Counted from the first letter of the stretch, positions 34,063 to 44,616 are shown. The stretch is 64,000 nt of DNA from Oscillospiraceae bacterium (GCA_910574995.1 CAJTCS010000001.1:372001-436000); one strand, 5' to 3'. Numbers and translations: made by a program. The notes: generated by a model not told the origin, from the sequence alone.

Positions 34063-36567
34063 ATGGGGCGCTGGGTGCGGTGTGGCCTGCTGGCCTTGCT
34101 TTTGGTTTTCCTAGCCCCTGTAGCTGTCCAGGCAGCAGAAGCCCCGGTTTTTCACGCCCAGCTGTCTGCTGTGCAGGGGCGGGAAGGGGAGGCGGCCGAC
34201 TTGCTTGTCTCCTATGACGGAAGCCTGGGCCCCGTGGGGGCTTTCCTGTTGCGCATCCACTATGACCCAACCCGGTTCCAATTTGTCCGGACACGCACCC
34301 TTGGCCTCTTGGAAAATGCCTATACCACCACTTCGGCTAAGGATGAGGGGCTGGTTTCCTTTGTGTATACCCAACGGGATGCGGCAACATGTTTGGACAG
34401 GCCGGGGGATATCCTATCCTTCCGCTTCCAGGTGCGGGAGGGTGCGCCCGCTGGATTGGCTGATTTTACCCTATCTGTAACCCAGGCTGTCACGCCCCAG
34501 GCGGAAGCTCTGGACGGGGATTTTATGGATACCAGTGCTTTTCAAGTGATAGGATTACCCAGCCCGGATGCTTCCTTACTTTCCTTAGAGCCTTCTGTAG
34601 GCCGGTTGGACCAGCCCTTTACCAGCGGCCAGCTTTTTTATACTATGACTGTCCCCTGTAATGTCACCTCACTGGTATTCACTGCCCAGCCAGCGGAAGG
34701 GGCTTCTTGCTGGGTGAACCGGAAAAATTTGGGTGCGCAGGGCTCGGACACGGATTTCCTCATCACAGTTACAGCGGAAGATGGGAAAACCAAACGTGTA
34801 TATACGGTCACCGTCCACCGGGAGGAGGAAGAGCCTCTTCGCTCGGATGCATATCTGCTTTCCTTAGTACCAGCCTCAGGACAATTAGAGCCGGCTTTTT
34901 CCCCCGGGCATTTGTCTTATAGCATGTCCGTGGGCCACGAGGTCACTTTTATGACCTTTACAGCCCAGGGAGCCCCTGGGTCCTCTTACCGGGTGAACCG
35001 GAAAAATTTGGGGGCGCAGGGCTCGGACACGGATTTCCTCATCACAGTTACAGCGGAAGATGGGAAAACCAAACGTGTATATACGGTCACTGTCCACCGG
35101 GAGGAGGAAGAGCCTCTTCGCTCGGACGCATATTTGCTCTCCTTAGTACCGGCATCAGGGCAATTGGAGCCAGCTTTTTCCCCCGGGCATCTGTCTTATA
35201 GCATGTCTGTGGGCCATGACGTCACTTTTATGACCTTTACAGCCCAAGCGGCCCCTGGGGCTTCTTACCGGGTAAACCGGAAAAACCTGGGTGCGCAGGG
35301 CTCGGACACGGATTTCCTCATCACAGTTACAGCGGAAGATGGGAAAACCAAACGCGTATATACGGTCACCGTCCACCGGGAGGAGGAAGAGCCTCTTCGC
35401 TCGGACGCATATCTGCTTTCCTTAGTACCGGCTTCTGGGCAATTGGAGCCAGCTTTTTCCCCCGGGCATCTGTCTTATAGCATGTCTGTGGGCCACGACG
35501 TCACCTTTATGACCTTTACAGCCCAAGCGGCCCCTGGGTCCTCTTACCGGGTGAACCGGAAAAATTTGGGTGCGCAGGGCTCGGACACGGATTTCTTGAT
35601 TACAGTTACAGCGGAAGATGGGAAAACCAAACGCGTATATACGGTCACCGTCCACCGGAAGGAGGAAGAGCCTCTTCGCTCGGACGCATATTTGCTTTCC
35701 TTAGTACCGGCTTCTGGGCAATTGGAGCCAGCTTTTTCCCCCGGGCATCTGTCTTATAGCATGTCTGTGGGCCACGACGTCACCTTTATGACCTTTACAG
35801 CCCAAGCGGCCCCTGGGTCCTCTTACCGGGTGAACCGGAAAAATTTGGGTGCGCAGGGCTCGGACACGGATTTCTTGATTACAGTTACAGCGGAAGATGG
35901 GAAAACCAAACGCGTATATACGGTCACCGTCCATCGGGAGGAGGAAGAGCCTCTTCGCTCGGACGCATATCTGCTTTCCTTGGTACCGGCCTCTGGGCAA
36001 TTAGAGCCGGCCTTTTCCCCCGGCCATCTGTCTTATAGCATGTCTGTGGGCCACGACGTCACCTTTATGACCTTTACAGCCCAGGCATCCCCTGGGGCTT
36101 CTTACCGGGTGAACCGGAAAAACCTGGGGGCAGGTGGAAGCAGCACAGAATTTTTGATCGTTGTGACAGCCGAAGACGGCAAGTCGAAAAAGACTTACAC
36201 GGTGGCGGTGTACAGGGAAGAGCGGGTGGTAGAAGCTGCCAGCACGGCCCCTTCTGGCACAGCGGGACCGGCGGCTACGCCGAAACCTTCCCCCACGCCA
36301 AAGGCCACGCCTGCGCCTACGCAGGCCCCCACGCCAGAGGCGATGGAGATCCCCGTCTGGGTGGAAGGCGGCGAAGGCATATCCGCCCCACCAGAAGCAT
36401 CGGACATTTCACAGGCGCGCTCCCCGGCCCCCGTGCTGATAATCCAGGAAGGGGGGAATCCGTCCGCTTATGTGCTGGCAGTGGGATTGTCCCTTCTGGC
36501 GGCGTATGCCTCTGGCCCGCTGGCAAAGCTTTTGATGGGCCTTTTGGGGAAGAAAGGCCGCAAATAA
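34063..36567 (+). CDS. Surface protein: cohesin-like domain, six cadherin-like beta-sandwich repeats, C-terminal membrane anchor
   Basis: The ATG at 34063 follows GGGGGGAC; the frame is open further upstream without a site. The 834-residue product has a signal peptide (about 1-25) and a cohesin-like domain (about 27-165). Six tandem 93-residue cadherin-like beta-sandwich units (PF12733-type, each with AEDGKTKRVYTVTV) follow from about 168. Then come a Pro/Thr-rich stretch and a C-terminal membrane helix (about 803-827) ending GKKGRK. Units 2-5 are almost identical. I infer an extracellular stalk displaying a cohesin-like head; no dockerin is recognised here. Ligands are unknown. Confidence 0.85.
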   Translation: MGRWVRCGLLALLLVFLAPVAVQAAEAPVFHAQLSAVQGREGEAADLLVSYDGSLGPVGAFLLRIHYDPTRFQFVRTRTLGLLENAYTTTSAKDEGLVSFVYTQRDAATCLDRPGDILSFRFQVREGAPAGLADFTLSVTQAVTPQAEALDGDFMDTSAFQVIGLPSPDASLLSLEPSVGRLDQPFTSGQLFYTMTVPCNVTSLVFTAQPAEGASCWVNRKNLGAQGSDTDFLITVTAEDGKTKRVYTVTVHREEEEPLRSDAYLLSLVPASGQLEPAFSPGHLSYSMSVGHEVTFMTFTAQGAPGSSYRVNRKNLGAQGSDTDFLITVTAEDGKTKRVYTVTVHREEEEPLRSDAYLLSLVPASGQLEPAFSPGHLSYSMSVGHDVTFMTFTAQAAPGASYRVNRKNLGAQGSDTDFLITVTAEDGKTKRVYTVTVHREEEEPLRSDAYLLSLVPASGQLEPAFSPGHLSYSMSVGHDVTFMTFTAQAAPGSSYRVNRKNLGAQGSDTDFLITVTAEDGKTKRVYTVTVHRKEEEPLRSDAYLLSLVPASGQLEPAFSPGHLSYSMSVGHDVTFMTFTAQAAPGSSYRVNRKNLGAQGSDTDFLITVTAEDGKTKRVYTVTVHREEEEPLRSDAYLLSLVPASGQLEPAFSPGHLSYSMSVGHDVTFMTFTAQASPGASYRVNRKNLGAGGSSTEFLIVVTAEDGKSKKTYTVAVYREERVVEAASTAPSGTAGPAATPKPSPTPKATPAPTQAPTPEAMEIPVWVEGGEGISAPPEASDISQARSPAPVLIIQEGGNPSAYVLAVGLSLLAAYASGPLAKLLMGLLGKKGRK
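34564..36213 (+). repeat. Six 279-bp in-frame tandem repeats
   Basis: Unit starts are 34564, 34843, 35122, 35401, 35680 and 35959. Units 2-5 differ at only scattered bases. Unit 1 is diverged in its first half but matches in its second, and unit 6 is diverged in its last third. The pattern points to recent unequal exchange or gene conversion, and copy number may vary between strains. Confidence 0.95.
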
Positions 36568-36649
36568 ACCGGATATATAGGCGTGCCGCTGCATGCGGGG
36601 GCATAATCCATCAATGGCTGCCCATCCTAACCACATTGAGGTGATTAAG

Positions 36650-38587
36650 ATGGCAAACCATTTGCAAAACGAAACCAGCCCTTACCTGCTTCAGCACGCA
36701 GATAACCCAGTGGATTGGTATCCATGGGGCAAAGAAGCTTTCCTTCGGGCGAAAGCGGAGGATAAGCCCATATTCCTCAGCATAGGCTACAGCACCTGCC
36801 ACTGGTGCCACGTTATGGCCAAGGAGAGCTTCCAGGACGCTGGGGTTGCCCAGCGCCTGAACCAGTGGTTCGTCTGTATCAAGGTGGACCGGGAAGAACG
36901 GCCCGACGTGGACAGCGTCTACATGGCGGCTTGCCAAGCCTTTACGGGCAGCGGCGGCTGGCCCACCAGCGTTTTTTTAACGCCGGAACAGGAGCCCTTC
37001 TTTGCAGGGACATATTTCCCCAAGCACAGCCAGGGCGGCATGGTGGGATTCTGGGAACTGCTGGGGCTGGTCCACACAAAATGGGAGCGGGACCGCCCAG
37101 CCTTGCTGCGCAGCGCAAAGGAGACCGTATCCCTATTGAACCGGCAAGGGAAGCCGGGCAGCGGGGCGGTAGGCCCCGGGCTGCTGGAAAAGGCGGTGCT
37201 GGCCTACAAACAAAGCTTTGACAGGGAGCATGGGGGATTTGGCGGCGCGCCCAAATTCCCCTCCCCTCATAATCTCCTGTTTCTGCTGGCCTATTCCCGC
37301 AGGCGCGGGGACAGGGAGTGCCTGGAAATGGCGGAAAAGACCTTGCTGCAGATGTACCGGGGCGGCCTGTTCGACCACATTGGCGGCGGGTTTTGCCGCT
37401 ATTCCACAGACAGCCGTTTTTTAGCGCCCCACTTTGAAAAGATGCTGTATGACAATGCCCTGCTGGTTTTCGCGTATTGCCAGGCGTATGCGGACACAAA
37501 AAAAGGCGTGTACCTGCTGGCGGCGCGGCGCACGGCCGACTACGTGCTGCGGGAGATGGCTGCGCCCGAAGGCGGCTTCTATAGCGCCCAGGATGCGGAC
37601 AGCGGCGGCGAGGAGGGGAAATACTACCTTTTTGCGCCGGATGAGGTGGCCCGCGTACTGGGCCGGGAACAGGGGAGGCGGTTCAACCGGCATTTTGACA
37701 TTACCAGCGCCGGGAACTTTGCCGGGAAAAGCATCCCGAACCTTCTGGGCAGCGACCCGCTGGACCGGTCTTTTGACGGCCCTTTGGAGCAGCTCTACCT
37801 GTACCGCAAGGGGCGGTGCCCCCTCCACCTGGACGACAAGGTGTTGGCCGCCTGGAATGGGCTGATGACAGGCGCGCTGTGCCGGCTGTACCGGGCCAGC
37901 GGGGAGCGGGAATACCTGGACGCAGCCAAGAAGGCCGACCGTTTCCTGTGGGGGAACCTGTGGGACGGGGGCTTGTTACATGTAAGCTTCCGGGCTGGGC
38001 GCCGGGGTGTAAAGGGCTTCCTGGACGACTATGCCGCCATTGTCTTTTCCCAGATAGAGCTTTATGGCGCTACGCTGGAACCGGGATACCTTGCCCGTGG
38101 GGAACAGCTTTGCCAAGAAACCATCCGTCAATTCTGGGACGGGGAAAATGGCGGCTTTACACTTTCGGGGGCCGGGAATGAAGGTTTAGTTTTACGGCCA
38201 AAGGAGGTCTACGACGGGGCGGCGCCAAGCGGGAATTCCTGGATGGCGTGGAACCTGGTGCGGCTGGCCCAGCTTACCCCAGGGGGGAAATACGGCCAGC
38301 TGGCCGGGCGTCAAATGGATTTTATGGCAGGGGAGGCGGAAGCATACCCCACAGGCTTCGGCATGTCCTGGCTTGCCTTGTTGGACTACACCGACCCGCC
38401 GCCCAGCGTTACAGTGGTGCTGGCAGATAAAGGGGAAAAAGGGGAATTGCCGCTGGAACTCCCGGCGGAAGCGGCCGTCACCCTGCAAAAGCCGGGCGGG
38501 GGCTATCCGCTGCTGGACGGCAAAACAACCTATTATGTTTGCCAGGGCCGCCAATGCCTACCGCCGCGTACCCAATGGCAGGGATGA
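36650..38587 (+). CDS. DUF255/YyaL-type protein: thioredoxin-like plus six-hairpin-glycosidase-like domains
   Basis: The ATG at 36650 follows GAGGTG. The 645-residue protein opens with the family motif [20 protein letters not shown], and a thioredoxin-like domain (1-165) has Cys50-His-Trp-Cys53. The rest is an alpha/alpha barrel like that of six-hairpin glycosidases, with [17 protein letters not shown]-type motifs ([17 protein letters not shown], 380s region in DNA 37370-37420). Relatives (YyaL, SPATA20) are cytoplasmic with an unclear role, sometimes called N-acylglucosamine-epimerase-like. It is not linked to its neighbours by any visible operon structure. Confidence 0.9.
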   Translation: MANHLQNETSPYLLQHADNPVDWYPWGKEAFLRAKAEDKPIFLSIGYSTCHWCHVMAKESFQDAGVAQRLNQWFVCIKVDREERPDVDSVYMAACQAFTGSGGWPTSVFLTPEQEPFFAGTYFPKHSQGGMVGFWELLGLVHTKWERDRPALLRSAKETVSLLNRQGKPGSGAVGPGLLEKAVLAYKQSFDREHGGFGGAPKFPSPHNLLFLLAYSRRRGDRECLEMAEKTLLQMYRGGLFDHIGGGFCRYSTDSRFLAPHFEKMLYDNALLVFAYCQAYADTKKGVYLLAARRTADYVLREMAAPEGGFYSAQDADSGGEEGKYYLFAPDEVARVLGREQGRRFNRHFDITSAGNFAGKSIPNLLGSDPLDRSFDGPLEQLYLYRKGRCPLHLDDKVLAAWNGLMTGALCRLYRASGEREYLDAAKKADRFLWGNLWDGGLLHVSFRAGRRGVKGFLDDYAAIVFSQIELYGATLEPGYLARGEQLCQETIRQFWDGENGGFTLSGAGNEGLVLRPKEVYDGAAPSGNSWMAWNLVRLAQLTPGGKYGQLAGRQMDFMAGEAEAYPTGFGMSWLALLDYTDPPPSVTVVLADKGEKGELPLELPAEAAVTLQKPGGGYPLLDGKTTYYVCQGRQCLPPRTQWQG

Positions 38588-38665
38588 CCCCCTTGCGGCC
38601 AGGCCCACGTTTGCAGCTGGGGAGGGGGATAGTATAGCTTTTTGTGCAAGAGAACAGGAACTCCA

Positions 38666-38694
38666 TTGCAAAGCGGGCGGGGATATGGTAAGAT
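38666..38694 (+). promoter_or_regulatory. Promoter of the large SLH-domain protein gene
   Basis: TTGCAA (38666-38671), a 17-nt spacer and TAAGAT (38689-38694) with TG at 38686-38687 form an extended -10 promoter. The predicted leader is about 134 nt. It has no structure I recognise beyond a small TACGCGCGTA dyad near 38743. Confidence 0.55.
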
Positions 38695-38834
38695 AACAAT
38701 GTGTTTAGAGCATTTTGAGGAGGTTACTTGCAGGTAATGGGAGTACGCGCGTATCATGCCTGGACACCCCATAGCTAGGACAGGGCGGATGTATAAGGCT
38801 GCGGGTATTTTTACCATAAAAAGGAGGAATCATT

Positions 38835-41800
38835 ATGCAAAAAAAGTTTCTTGCGGTGCTGCTTTCCGTATGCACCCTGTTGTGCTGCCTGCCCATGCCG
38901 GCCGGCGCGGCCGCGGCAGGGGAAACGCCCAGCGGCGGCCAGGAGATCCAAAAGCTGAGCAAGGAGGAAATTATCCAGCTTTTGGCCGATAACCCTTCCA
39001 CAACCCCAGAAGAGCCCTTCGATGCGCAGCCCAGCTGCGGTTACCCCTATGCCACGGGCAAGGTGAAGGATACGGCTTTGCAGCATGTTACCAACCGGCT
39101 GAACGCCCTGCGCACCTTGGCGGGCCTGCCCACTGTAACGCTGGACAGCGCCTTGTGCGAAAACGCCCAGTATGGGGCGGTCATCCTGGGCGCGCTGGGG
39201 GATTTAACCCATAACCCGGAACAGCCCGCCGACATGCCCGATGATTTTTATCAGAAAGCTAAAGAGGCCTGTTCAAGCAGCAACCTTTACGCCAGCATGC
39301 CTCTGGGCGGTACGCCCGATGGGTTTATGGACGATTCTGACAACAGCAATGTAGACCGCCTGGGCCACCGCCGCTGGCAGCTGAACCCGGCTATGGGCAA
39401 GGTGGGCTTCGGCTACGTTGCCAACGGCAACGGCTATGGGCGGTTCACGGTGGAAAAGGTCTTTGACACAAGCGGCGGGGGCTGCAGCTATGATTATATC
39501 AGCTGGCCTGCCTCTGGGAACTTCCCCACTGGGGATTTCTTCGACAGGAGCACCGCCTGGAGCGTCACCCTGAATCCGGACAAATACGCGCAGCCGGACA
39601 TAAACCAGATATCGGTGCGGCTGGTGCGGCAGTCGGACGGGGCGGTGTGGACTTTCTCCAGCGCCGATAATGTTGTCACCACGTATGCCAATTATTTCAA
39701 TGTAAACGCCCAGTGGTTCGGCGTAAACAACTGCATCATCTTCCGGCCCGGCAGCGAGGTGAACGGCTGGGGCCGGGACTATCTGGGCGGGGAGTATACC
39801 GTGACCATTTCCGGCCTGCAGGAGAAGGGCGGCGCCGCCGCCGAGCTGGTATACACGGTCGATATTTTCGACCCGAAATATCATGCCAACCCCACCCCTA
39901 CGCCCACCCCAGTCCCCACGCCCGCACCCGAATTCGAGATAGACCCGGATACGGGCACGCTGCGCAAGTATAACGGCGGCGCCCTGGACGTGGTTGTGCC
40001 AGATGGCGTTACCAGCATTGGAATGGAGGCTTTCTCTGGCAAGCAGGTAGAATCCATCACCCTGCCCGAGGGCTTACATACTCTGGAGGAGCGCGCTTTT
40101 TACAACAGCCGTGGGCTTACCACGGTCTACCTGCCATCTACCTTGGCCAGCATAGAATACGCGGCCTTCAGCCGGTGCAGCAGCCTGCGGGACGTGTACT
40201 ATAACGGGACGCAGGCCAAATGGGACCAGGTTGAGATAGACGACACCTATAATTTCAACGACTACCTGTACCAGGCCACCCTTCATGTACAAACAGGGGA
40301 GTCTTGGGATATCTCTGGCTTTCAGACCTGGACGCTGGACAACGGGACCCTTACCATCTCTGGGCAGGGCTGGGCCAACCGGCTGGACCCTGAACACGAG
40401 CTGTCCCAAAGGAGGGGCGAGGTAGAACGGCTGGTGATAGAGCCAGACATTGAGGGCATCGGAAACGGCGCTTTCGCTGATTTTGCAAACCTGAAGCAGG
40501 TCGCTTTGCCCGATGGTTTGGAAGGGATCAAGGGGAGCGCGTTCAGCGGCTGCACGGCTTTGGAAGAGATAAACATCCCAGACAGCGTGACATCCTTTGA
40601 CAGGGCTTCCCTTTGGGACTGCCACAGCCTGAAGCACATCAAGATGCCCCCGTCCATGACCGTGCTGGACGACTGGTTCTTCTACAACTGCTACGCGCTG
40701 GAATCCGTCATCCTTCCAGATGGCTTAACTACCATCGAAGAGAAGGCTTTTTATGGCTGCAACAGCATGAAAGAGCTTGAGATACCGGCTTCTGTAACCA
40801 GCATTGACCCCGACTTTTTAGAGGGGTGCGCCATAAAATCGGTTATTTATGGCGGTACCCGGGAGCAGCTGATTGCCGCTGGGATAGACCCGGCGGACTA
40901 TCCTAATCAAGAGTTCCTTTTCCAAGGGGAGCCCGTGTATACGGTGACGTTTGACCCCAATGGCGGCAGCGTTGATGTATCGTCTATACAGGTACGGCGG
41001 TATACCCCGTACGGTTCTCTGCCGGTTCCTGTTGGCGGTGCCGGCCAGACCTTCCTGGGATGGTATACGGAAGCAGCGGGCGGGGAGCTGGTTATCGCCA
41101 CCACCGTTGCAGACCTTTCCGGCGACCAGACCCTGTATGCCCACTGGTTCAAGGGCAGCGGTCCGGCCCTTATCCCGGCGGGGACCGGCCAGCAGCCGGA
41201 CATGTTGGAGGACAGCCCCAATGCTGGGCGGCAGGTCTATGGGAACTGGGCAGGCCCCATACGGTCTTACCTATATGAAAACGGCAAGGGCGGCCTGACC
41301 CGGGTGGCATGCAGCTATCTGGACGCCTGGGGGAACGGTGAACAGAAGGTGGTTGTGGAAGAATATGACAAGGATTATACCTTGCAGGGCTTCCTGTACC
41401 CCCAAATGGAGCTTCCCATCTGGGGCGGGTTCTTCCCTGGGGAGCTGTATAACTTCCTGATTTTCGGCCAACAGAACCCCCATGAGGACGACAATTTGGA
41501 GGTCCTGCGTATAGTGCGCTATGACAAGGATTGGAACCGCATCGACCACACCAGCGTGCGCAGCCGTAACGGCGTGAACCTTTATGAGCCCATTGCCGCT
41601 GGCAGTGTGCGCTGCGCAGAGAAGGATGGCTTCCTTTTCATACGTACCGGCCGCACCATGTACCAGGGCAGCGATGGCCTCCGCCATGAATCCAACTGGA
41701 CGGTCTCTATTGACGAGACCTCCATGGAAGTGGTGGAATCCGGCACGCCCGGCTATGTCAGCCACTCCTTTAACCAGTTTATCCTGGCCAACCAAGAGGG

Positions 41801-44324
41801 CGGCATGGTCTCCTTAGACCACGGCGACGCCTATCCCCGCTGCCTGCGTGCCCAGAAGTACACCGCCTCCAAGGGCAGGATGTTAGGGGACGGGGACCCC
41901 TTTGATTTCCAGGCGTTCCCCGGTGAGACGGGCGACAACTACACCGGGGCCAGTGTGGGCGGCTTTGTAGAGACGCAGGGCGGCTATCTGGCTGCCTATG
42001 ACTATGATGGGGACTCTATAGACACCCCAAATGTCCGGGATAGGGACGTATATTACTGTTATATTGACAAGGAATCCTTTACAGGTTCGCCTGTGCGGCT
42101 GACCGATGCCAAAGACGCGTCTACGCCTGTTTTAGCCTCTATGGGCTTGGACGGCGGATACATTATGTGGAACGCCTGGGAAGACGGCGCCTGTACCGAT
42201 ACGCTGTACTATGCAAGGTATACGGCGGACGGACAGGTGGGCGAAATCAGGCAGGCCGCAGGCCGGCTGTCCGACTGCGCGCCGGTTTACCACGATGGCA
42301 GGCTGGTGTGGTACGCCACCTATAAGGAAGCGGGGGACGAATACGCTTCTATGGCTTTCTACTCCTTGGATGCCCATGGGGATATTACGGTGGAAAAAGG
42401 CTTTACCCCGGGGAGCGGGCCTACCCCTACGCCCACCCCCACGCCTACACCCACCCCTACCCCCGGCGGCTCTGCCCTCATCCCAGTGGAAGCGGGCGCT
42501 TTGCCGGATATGCTGGACCGGGAGACAGGCTTCCCCAATACGCACTGGTATGAACGGGGCAGCGTCAGGACCCATGTGGACCCCATCGCTTCATACCTTT
42601 ATGAAAACCAAGACGGCGGCCTCATCCGGGTACAGTGCTTTGACAGTACGGTGCAGTATGTGGACGATGTGGTGCTGGTAGAGGAATATGACAGCGGCTT
42701 CAACCTGCAAAGCCGCCTGTATCCCGAAATGGAGCTCCCCATCTGGGGCGGCTTCTTTGCCGGGGAAACGTACAATTTCCTGATCTTTGGCCGCGGATCG
42801 AAAGAGGGGGAAGACACCGAGGTGCTGCGGGTGGTATTCTATGACAAGGGGTGGAACCGCCTGGGCCACGCCAGCCTGTATGGGGCGAACACCTCCCTTC
42901 CTTTCAATTTCGGCACCCTGCGCTGCACGGAGGTAAACGGCTATCTGTTCATCCACACCAGCCACCAGATGTATAAGAGCACGGACGGGCTCCGCCACCA
43001 GTCCAACATGACGGTTTCCATCGACCAAGACGCCATGGAGGTGGCCTATGCCCGCTATGAGATAGGGGGCCCTGACTATGTCAGCCATTCTTTCAACCAG
43101 TTTATTTTGACCAACCAGGAGGGCCGCCTGGTCACCCTGAACCAGGGAGACGCTTATCCCCGTGCTTTGGTGATCCAGGAATATGCAGCCGAGGGGGCGG
43201 CCCAGGGGGTGCTGCAAGGCCTCCGGCGCAGCTTTCTCCAGGAGTTCCCTGGCAACATAGGCAACAACTATACCGGCGCCAGTGTGGGCGGCCTTGCTGA
43301 AACTGCAAACGGTTATCTGGTTTCCTATAGCTATGAGGGGGATAACCCAGACGAGGGGCAGGACGGCCGGGACGTGTACCTGTGCCTTATTGATAAAGAG
43401 ACGTTCTCAGGCGAGCCCGTCCCCATCACCGATACAAAGGACGCCGCGATGCCCATCCTGGCCCCCATGGGCCTGGACGGGGGCTATATCCTGTGGAATA
43501 CGTTGGAGAATTCCAACAGTACAGACACGTTGTACTACGCAAAATATGACGCAGACGGGCAGGTGGGCGAAATCAGGCAGGCCGCAGGCCGGCTGTCCGG
43601 CTGCGCGCCTATCCTCTATCATGGCAAGCTGGTTTGGTATACCACTACCTGGGAGAAGTATGGCGAGCCTATGTCCTTGACGTTCTACTCCTTGGATGCC
43701 AACGGGGACCTTACCACCGAGAAAACCTTTGCCCCAGGTACCACGCCAACACCCCCGCCCGGCCCGCAATTTATCGACGTGCCTGCCGGCAGCTGGTACG
43801 CAAAGGCTGTGGAGTACGTGGCTGCTAATGGCATCATGGTGGGTACTAACGGCGGCAAAACCTTTGAACCCGATACCAAAACCACCCGTGCCATGGTCGC
43901 CCAGATGCTGTACCAGATGGAGGGCAAGCCAGATGGCAGGGGGGCCCCGTTCCTGGATGTGGACCCAGGCCAGTGGTACGCGAAAGCGGTGTATTGGGCA
44001 GCGGGGAAAGGGATCGTCTCTGGCATTGGCGGCGGCAAATTTGCCCCGAACCAAACGGTTACCCGTGAACAGCTGGCCGTGATGCTGTACAACTATGCCC
44101 GCTTCAAGGGCGCCGACCTGGCAGGAAGCGCCTATCTGGGCACGTTCCCTGACGCCGGCTCTGTAAGCGGCTGGGCGGAGACAGCTGTAAGATGGGCCGT
44201 GTCTAAGAAGCTTATCAACGGCAAGACCAACAATGGCGTTACCCGGCTGGACCCGCAGGGCATGGCCACCCGCGCTGAAATCGCGCAGGTCTTTATGAAA
44301 TTCTGCGAGGTTGTCTTACCATAA
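38835..44324 (+). CDS. Large S-layer-anchored surface protein: CAP, leucine-rich, Listeria-Bacteroides repeat, duplicated propeller-like and three SLH domains
   Basis: The 1829-residue protein starts after a strong AAGGAGG. Order: signal peptide (1-28), CAP/SCP-like domain (about 70-345, with HRRWQLNPAMGKVGFGYV), Thr-Pro linker (about 353-368), BspA-type leucine-rich repeats (about 385-690), a Listeria-Bacteroides repeat (about 700-775, YTVTFDPNGG), two copies of a 410-residue domain (about 777-1190 and 1213-1630) rich in Asp/Gly/Trp strands and perhaps beta-propellers, and three SLH domains (1645-1829). SLH domains bind pyruvylated cell-wall polymer. It is probably an adhesin or scaffold. 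The copies share long segments such as ELPIWGGFF and YVSHSFNQFIL. Confidence 0.88.
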   Translation: MQKKFLAVLLSVCTLLCCLPMPAGAAAAGETPSGGQEIQKLSKEEIIQLLADNPSTTPEEPFDAQPSCGYPYATGKVKDTALQHVTNRLNALRTLAGLPTVTLDSALCENAQYGAVILGALGDLTHNPEQPADMPDDFYQKAKEACSSSNLYASMPLGGTPDGFMDDSDNSNVDRLGHRRWQLNPAMGKVGFGYVANGNGYGRFTVEKVFDTSGGGCSYDYISWPASGNFPTGDFFDRSTAWSVTLNPDKYAQPDINQISVRLVRQSDGAVWTFSSADNVVTTYANYFNVNAQWFGVNNCIIFRPGSEVNGWGRDYLGGEYTVTISGLQEKGGAAAELVYTVDIFDPKYHANPTPTPTPVPTPAPEFEIDPDTGTLRKYNGGALDVVVPDGVTSIGMEAFSGKQVESITLPEGLHTLEERAFYNSRGLTTVYLPSTLASIEYAAFSRCSSLRDVYYNGTQAKWDQVEIDDTYNFNDYLYQATLHVQTGESWDISGFQTWTLDNGTLTISGQGWANRLDPEHELSQRRGEVERLVIEPDIEGIGNGAFADFANLKQVALPDGLEGIKGSAFSGCTALEEINIPDSVTSFDRASLWDCHSLKHIKMPPSMTVLDDWFFYNCYALESVILPDGLTTIEEKAFYGCNSMKELEIPASVTSIDPDFLEGCAIKSVIYGGTREQLIAAGIDPADYPNQEFLFQGEPVYTVTFDPNGGSVDVSSIQVRRYTPYGSLPVPVGGAGQTFLGWYTEAAGGELVIATTVADLSGDQTLYAHWFKGSGPALIPAGTGQQPDMLEDSPNAGRQVYGNWAGPIRSYLYENGKGGLTRVACSYLDAWGNGEQKVVVEEYDKDYTLQGFLYPQMELPIWGGFFPGELYNFLIFGQQNPHEDDNLEVLRIVRYDKDWNRIDHTSVRSRNGVNLYEPIAAGSVRCAEKDGFLFIRTGRTMYQGSDGLRHESNWTVSIDETSMEVVESGTPGYVSHSFNQFILANQEGGMVSLDHGDAYPRCLRAQKYTASKGRMLGDGDPFDFQAFPGETGDNYTGASVGGFVETQGGYLAAYDYDGDSIDTPNVRDRDVYYCYIDKESFTGSPVRLTDAKDASTPVLASMGLDGGYIMWNAWEDGACTDTLYYARYTADGQVGEIRQAAGRLSDCAPVYHDGRLVWYATYKEAGDEYASMAFYSLDAHGDITVEKGFTPGSGPTPTPTPTPTPTPTPGGSALIPVEAGALPDMLDRETGFPNTHWYERGSVRTHVDPIASYLYENQDGGLIRVQCFDSTVQYVDDVVLVEEYDSGFNLQSRLYPEMELPIWGGFFAGETYNFLIFGRGSKEGEDTEVLRVVFYDKGWNRLGHASLYGANTSLPFNFGTLRCTEVNGYLFIHTSHQMYKSTDGLRHQSNMTVSIDQDAMEVAYARYEIGGPDYVSHSFNQFILTNQEGRLVTLNQGDAYPRALVIQEYAAEGAAQGVLQGLRRSFLQEFPGNIGNNYTGASVGGLAETANGYLVSYSYEGDNPDEGQDGRDVYLCLIDKETFSGEPVPITDTKDAAMPILAPMGLDGGYILWNTLENSNSTDTLYYAKYDADGQVGEIRQAAGRLSGCAPILYHGKLVWYTTTWEKYGEPMSLTFYSLDANGDLTTEKTFAPGTTPTPPPGPQFIDVPAGSWYAKAVEYVAANGIMVGTNGGKTFEPDTKTTRAMVAQMLYQMEGKPDGRGAPFLDVDPGQWYAKAVYWAAGKGIVSGIGGGKFAPNQTVTREQLAVMLYNYARFKGADLAGSAYLGTFPDAGSVSGWAETAVRWAVSKKLINGKTNNGVTRLDPQGMATRAEIAQVFMKFCEVVLP

Positions 44325-44436
44325 TGCTTTTATGGAAGGGCCTTGTGATATAGCCGTCCGCACCCTGGCAAAACAGTTCTACCTTGCTTTCCACGCCCGG
44401 GACCTTTTGGGCGGGTTGGCATTGCCAGGGGTTGTG

Positions 44437-44475
44437 AAAAGGGGATGGGCCGCAGTGCGGCCCATCCCCTTTTTG
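44437..44475. terminator. Bidirectional intrinsic terminator between convergent genes
   Basis: AAAAGGGGATGGGCCGC (44437-44453) pairs with GCGGCCCATCCCCTTTT (44457-44473), followed by T on the plus strand and preceded by A on it, so it works for both strands. It separates the SLH protein gene from the converging ABC genes. Confidence 0.85.
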
Positions 44476-44494
44476 TAAAATGATAAGCTTGCAG

Positions 44495-44534
44495 CCCTCT
44501 TGGGCAAATTCCGTACGGAATTTGCCCAAGAGGG
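44495..44534. repeat. Perfect 40-bp palindrome
   Basis: The 20-bp arms CCCTCTTGGGCAAATTCCGT and ACGGAATTTGCCCAAGAGGG abut with no spacer. There is no T-run, and a further GGCGTCC/GGACGCC hairpin follows at 44539-44559. It sits in the intergenic space between convergent genes, after a complete terminator, so termination alone does not explain it. Confidence 0.9.
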
Positions 44535-44616
44535 AGGCGGCGTCCCGGGTTGGACGCCGGGGGGCGGATAGAATTGCACATGTAACAGGCCCTCCCCTCT
44601 GTACCCGGCGGGCCCC

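Noticed and set aside
34564-36213. Evenly spaced identical repeats, considered as CRISPR or a satellite
   Set aside because: The repeats are contiguous 279-bp in-frame units encoding beta-sandwich domains, with no spacers.
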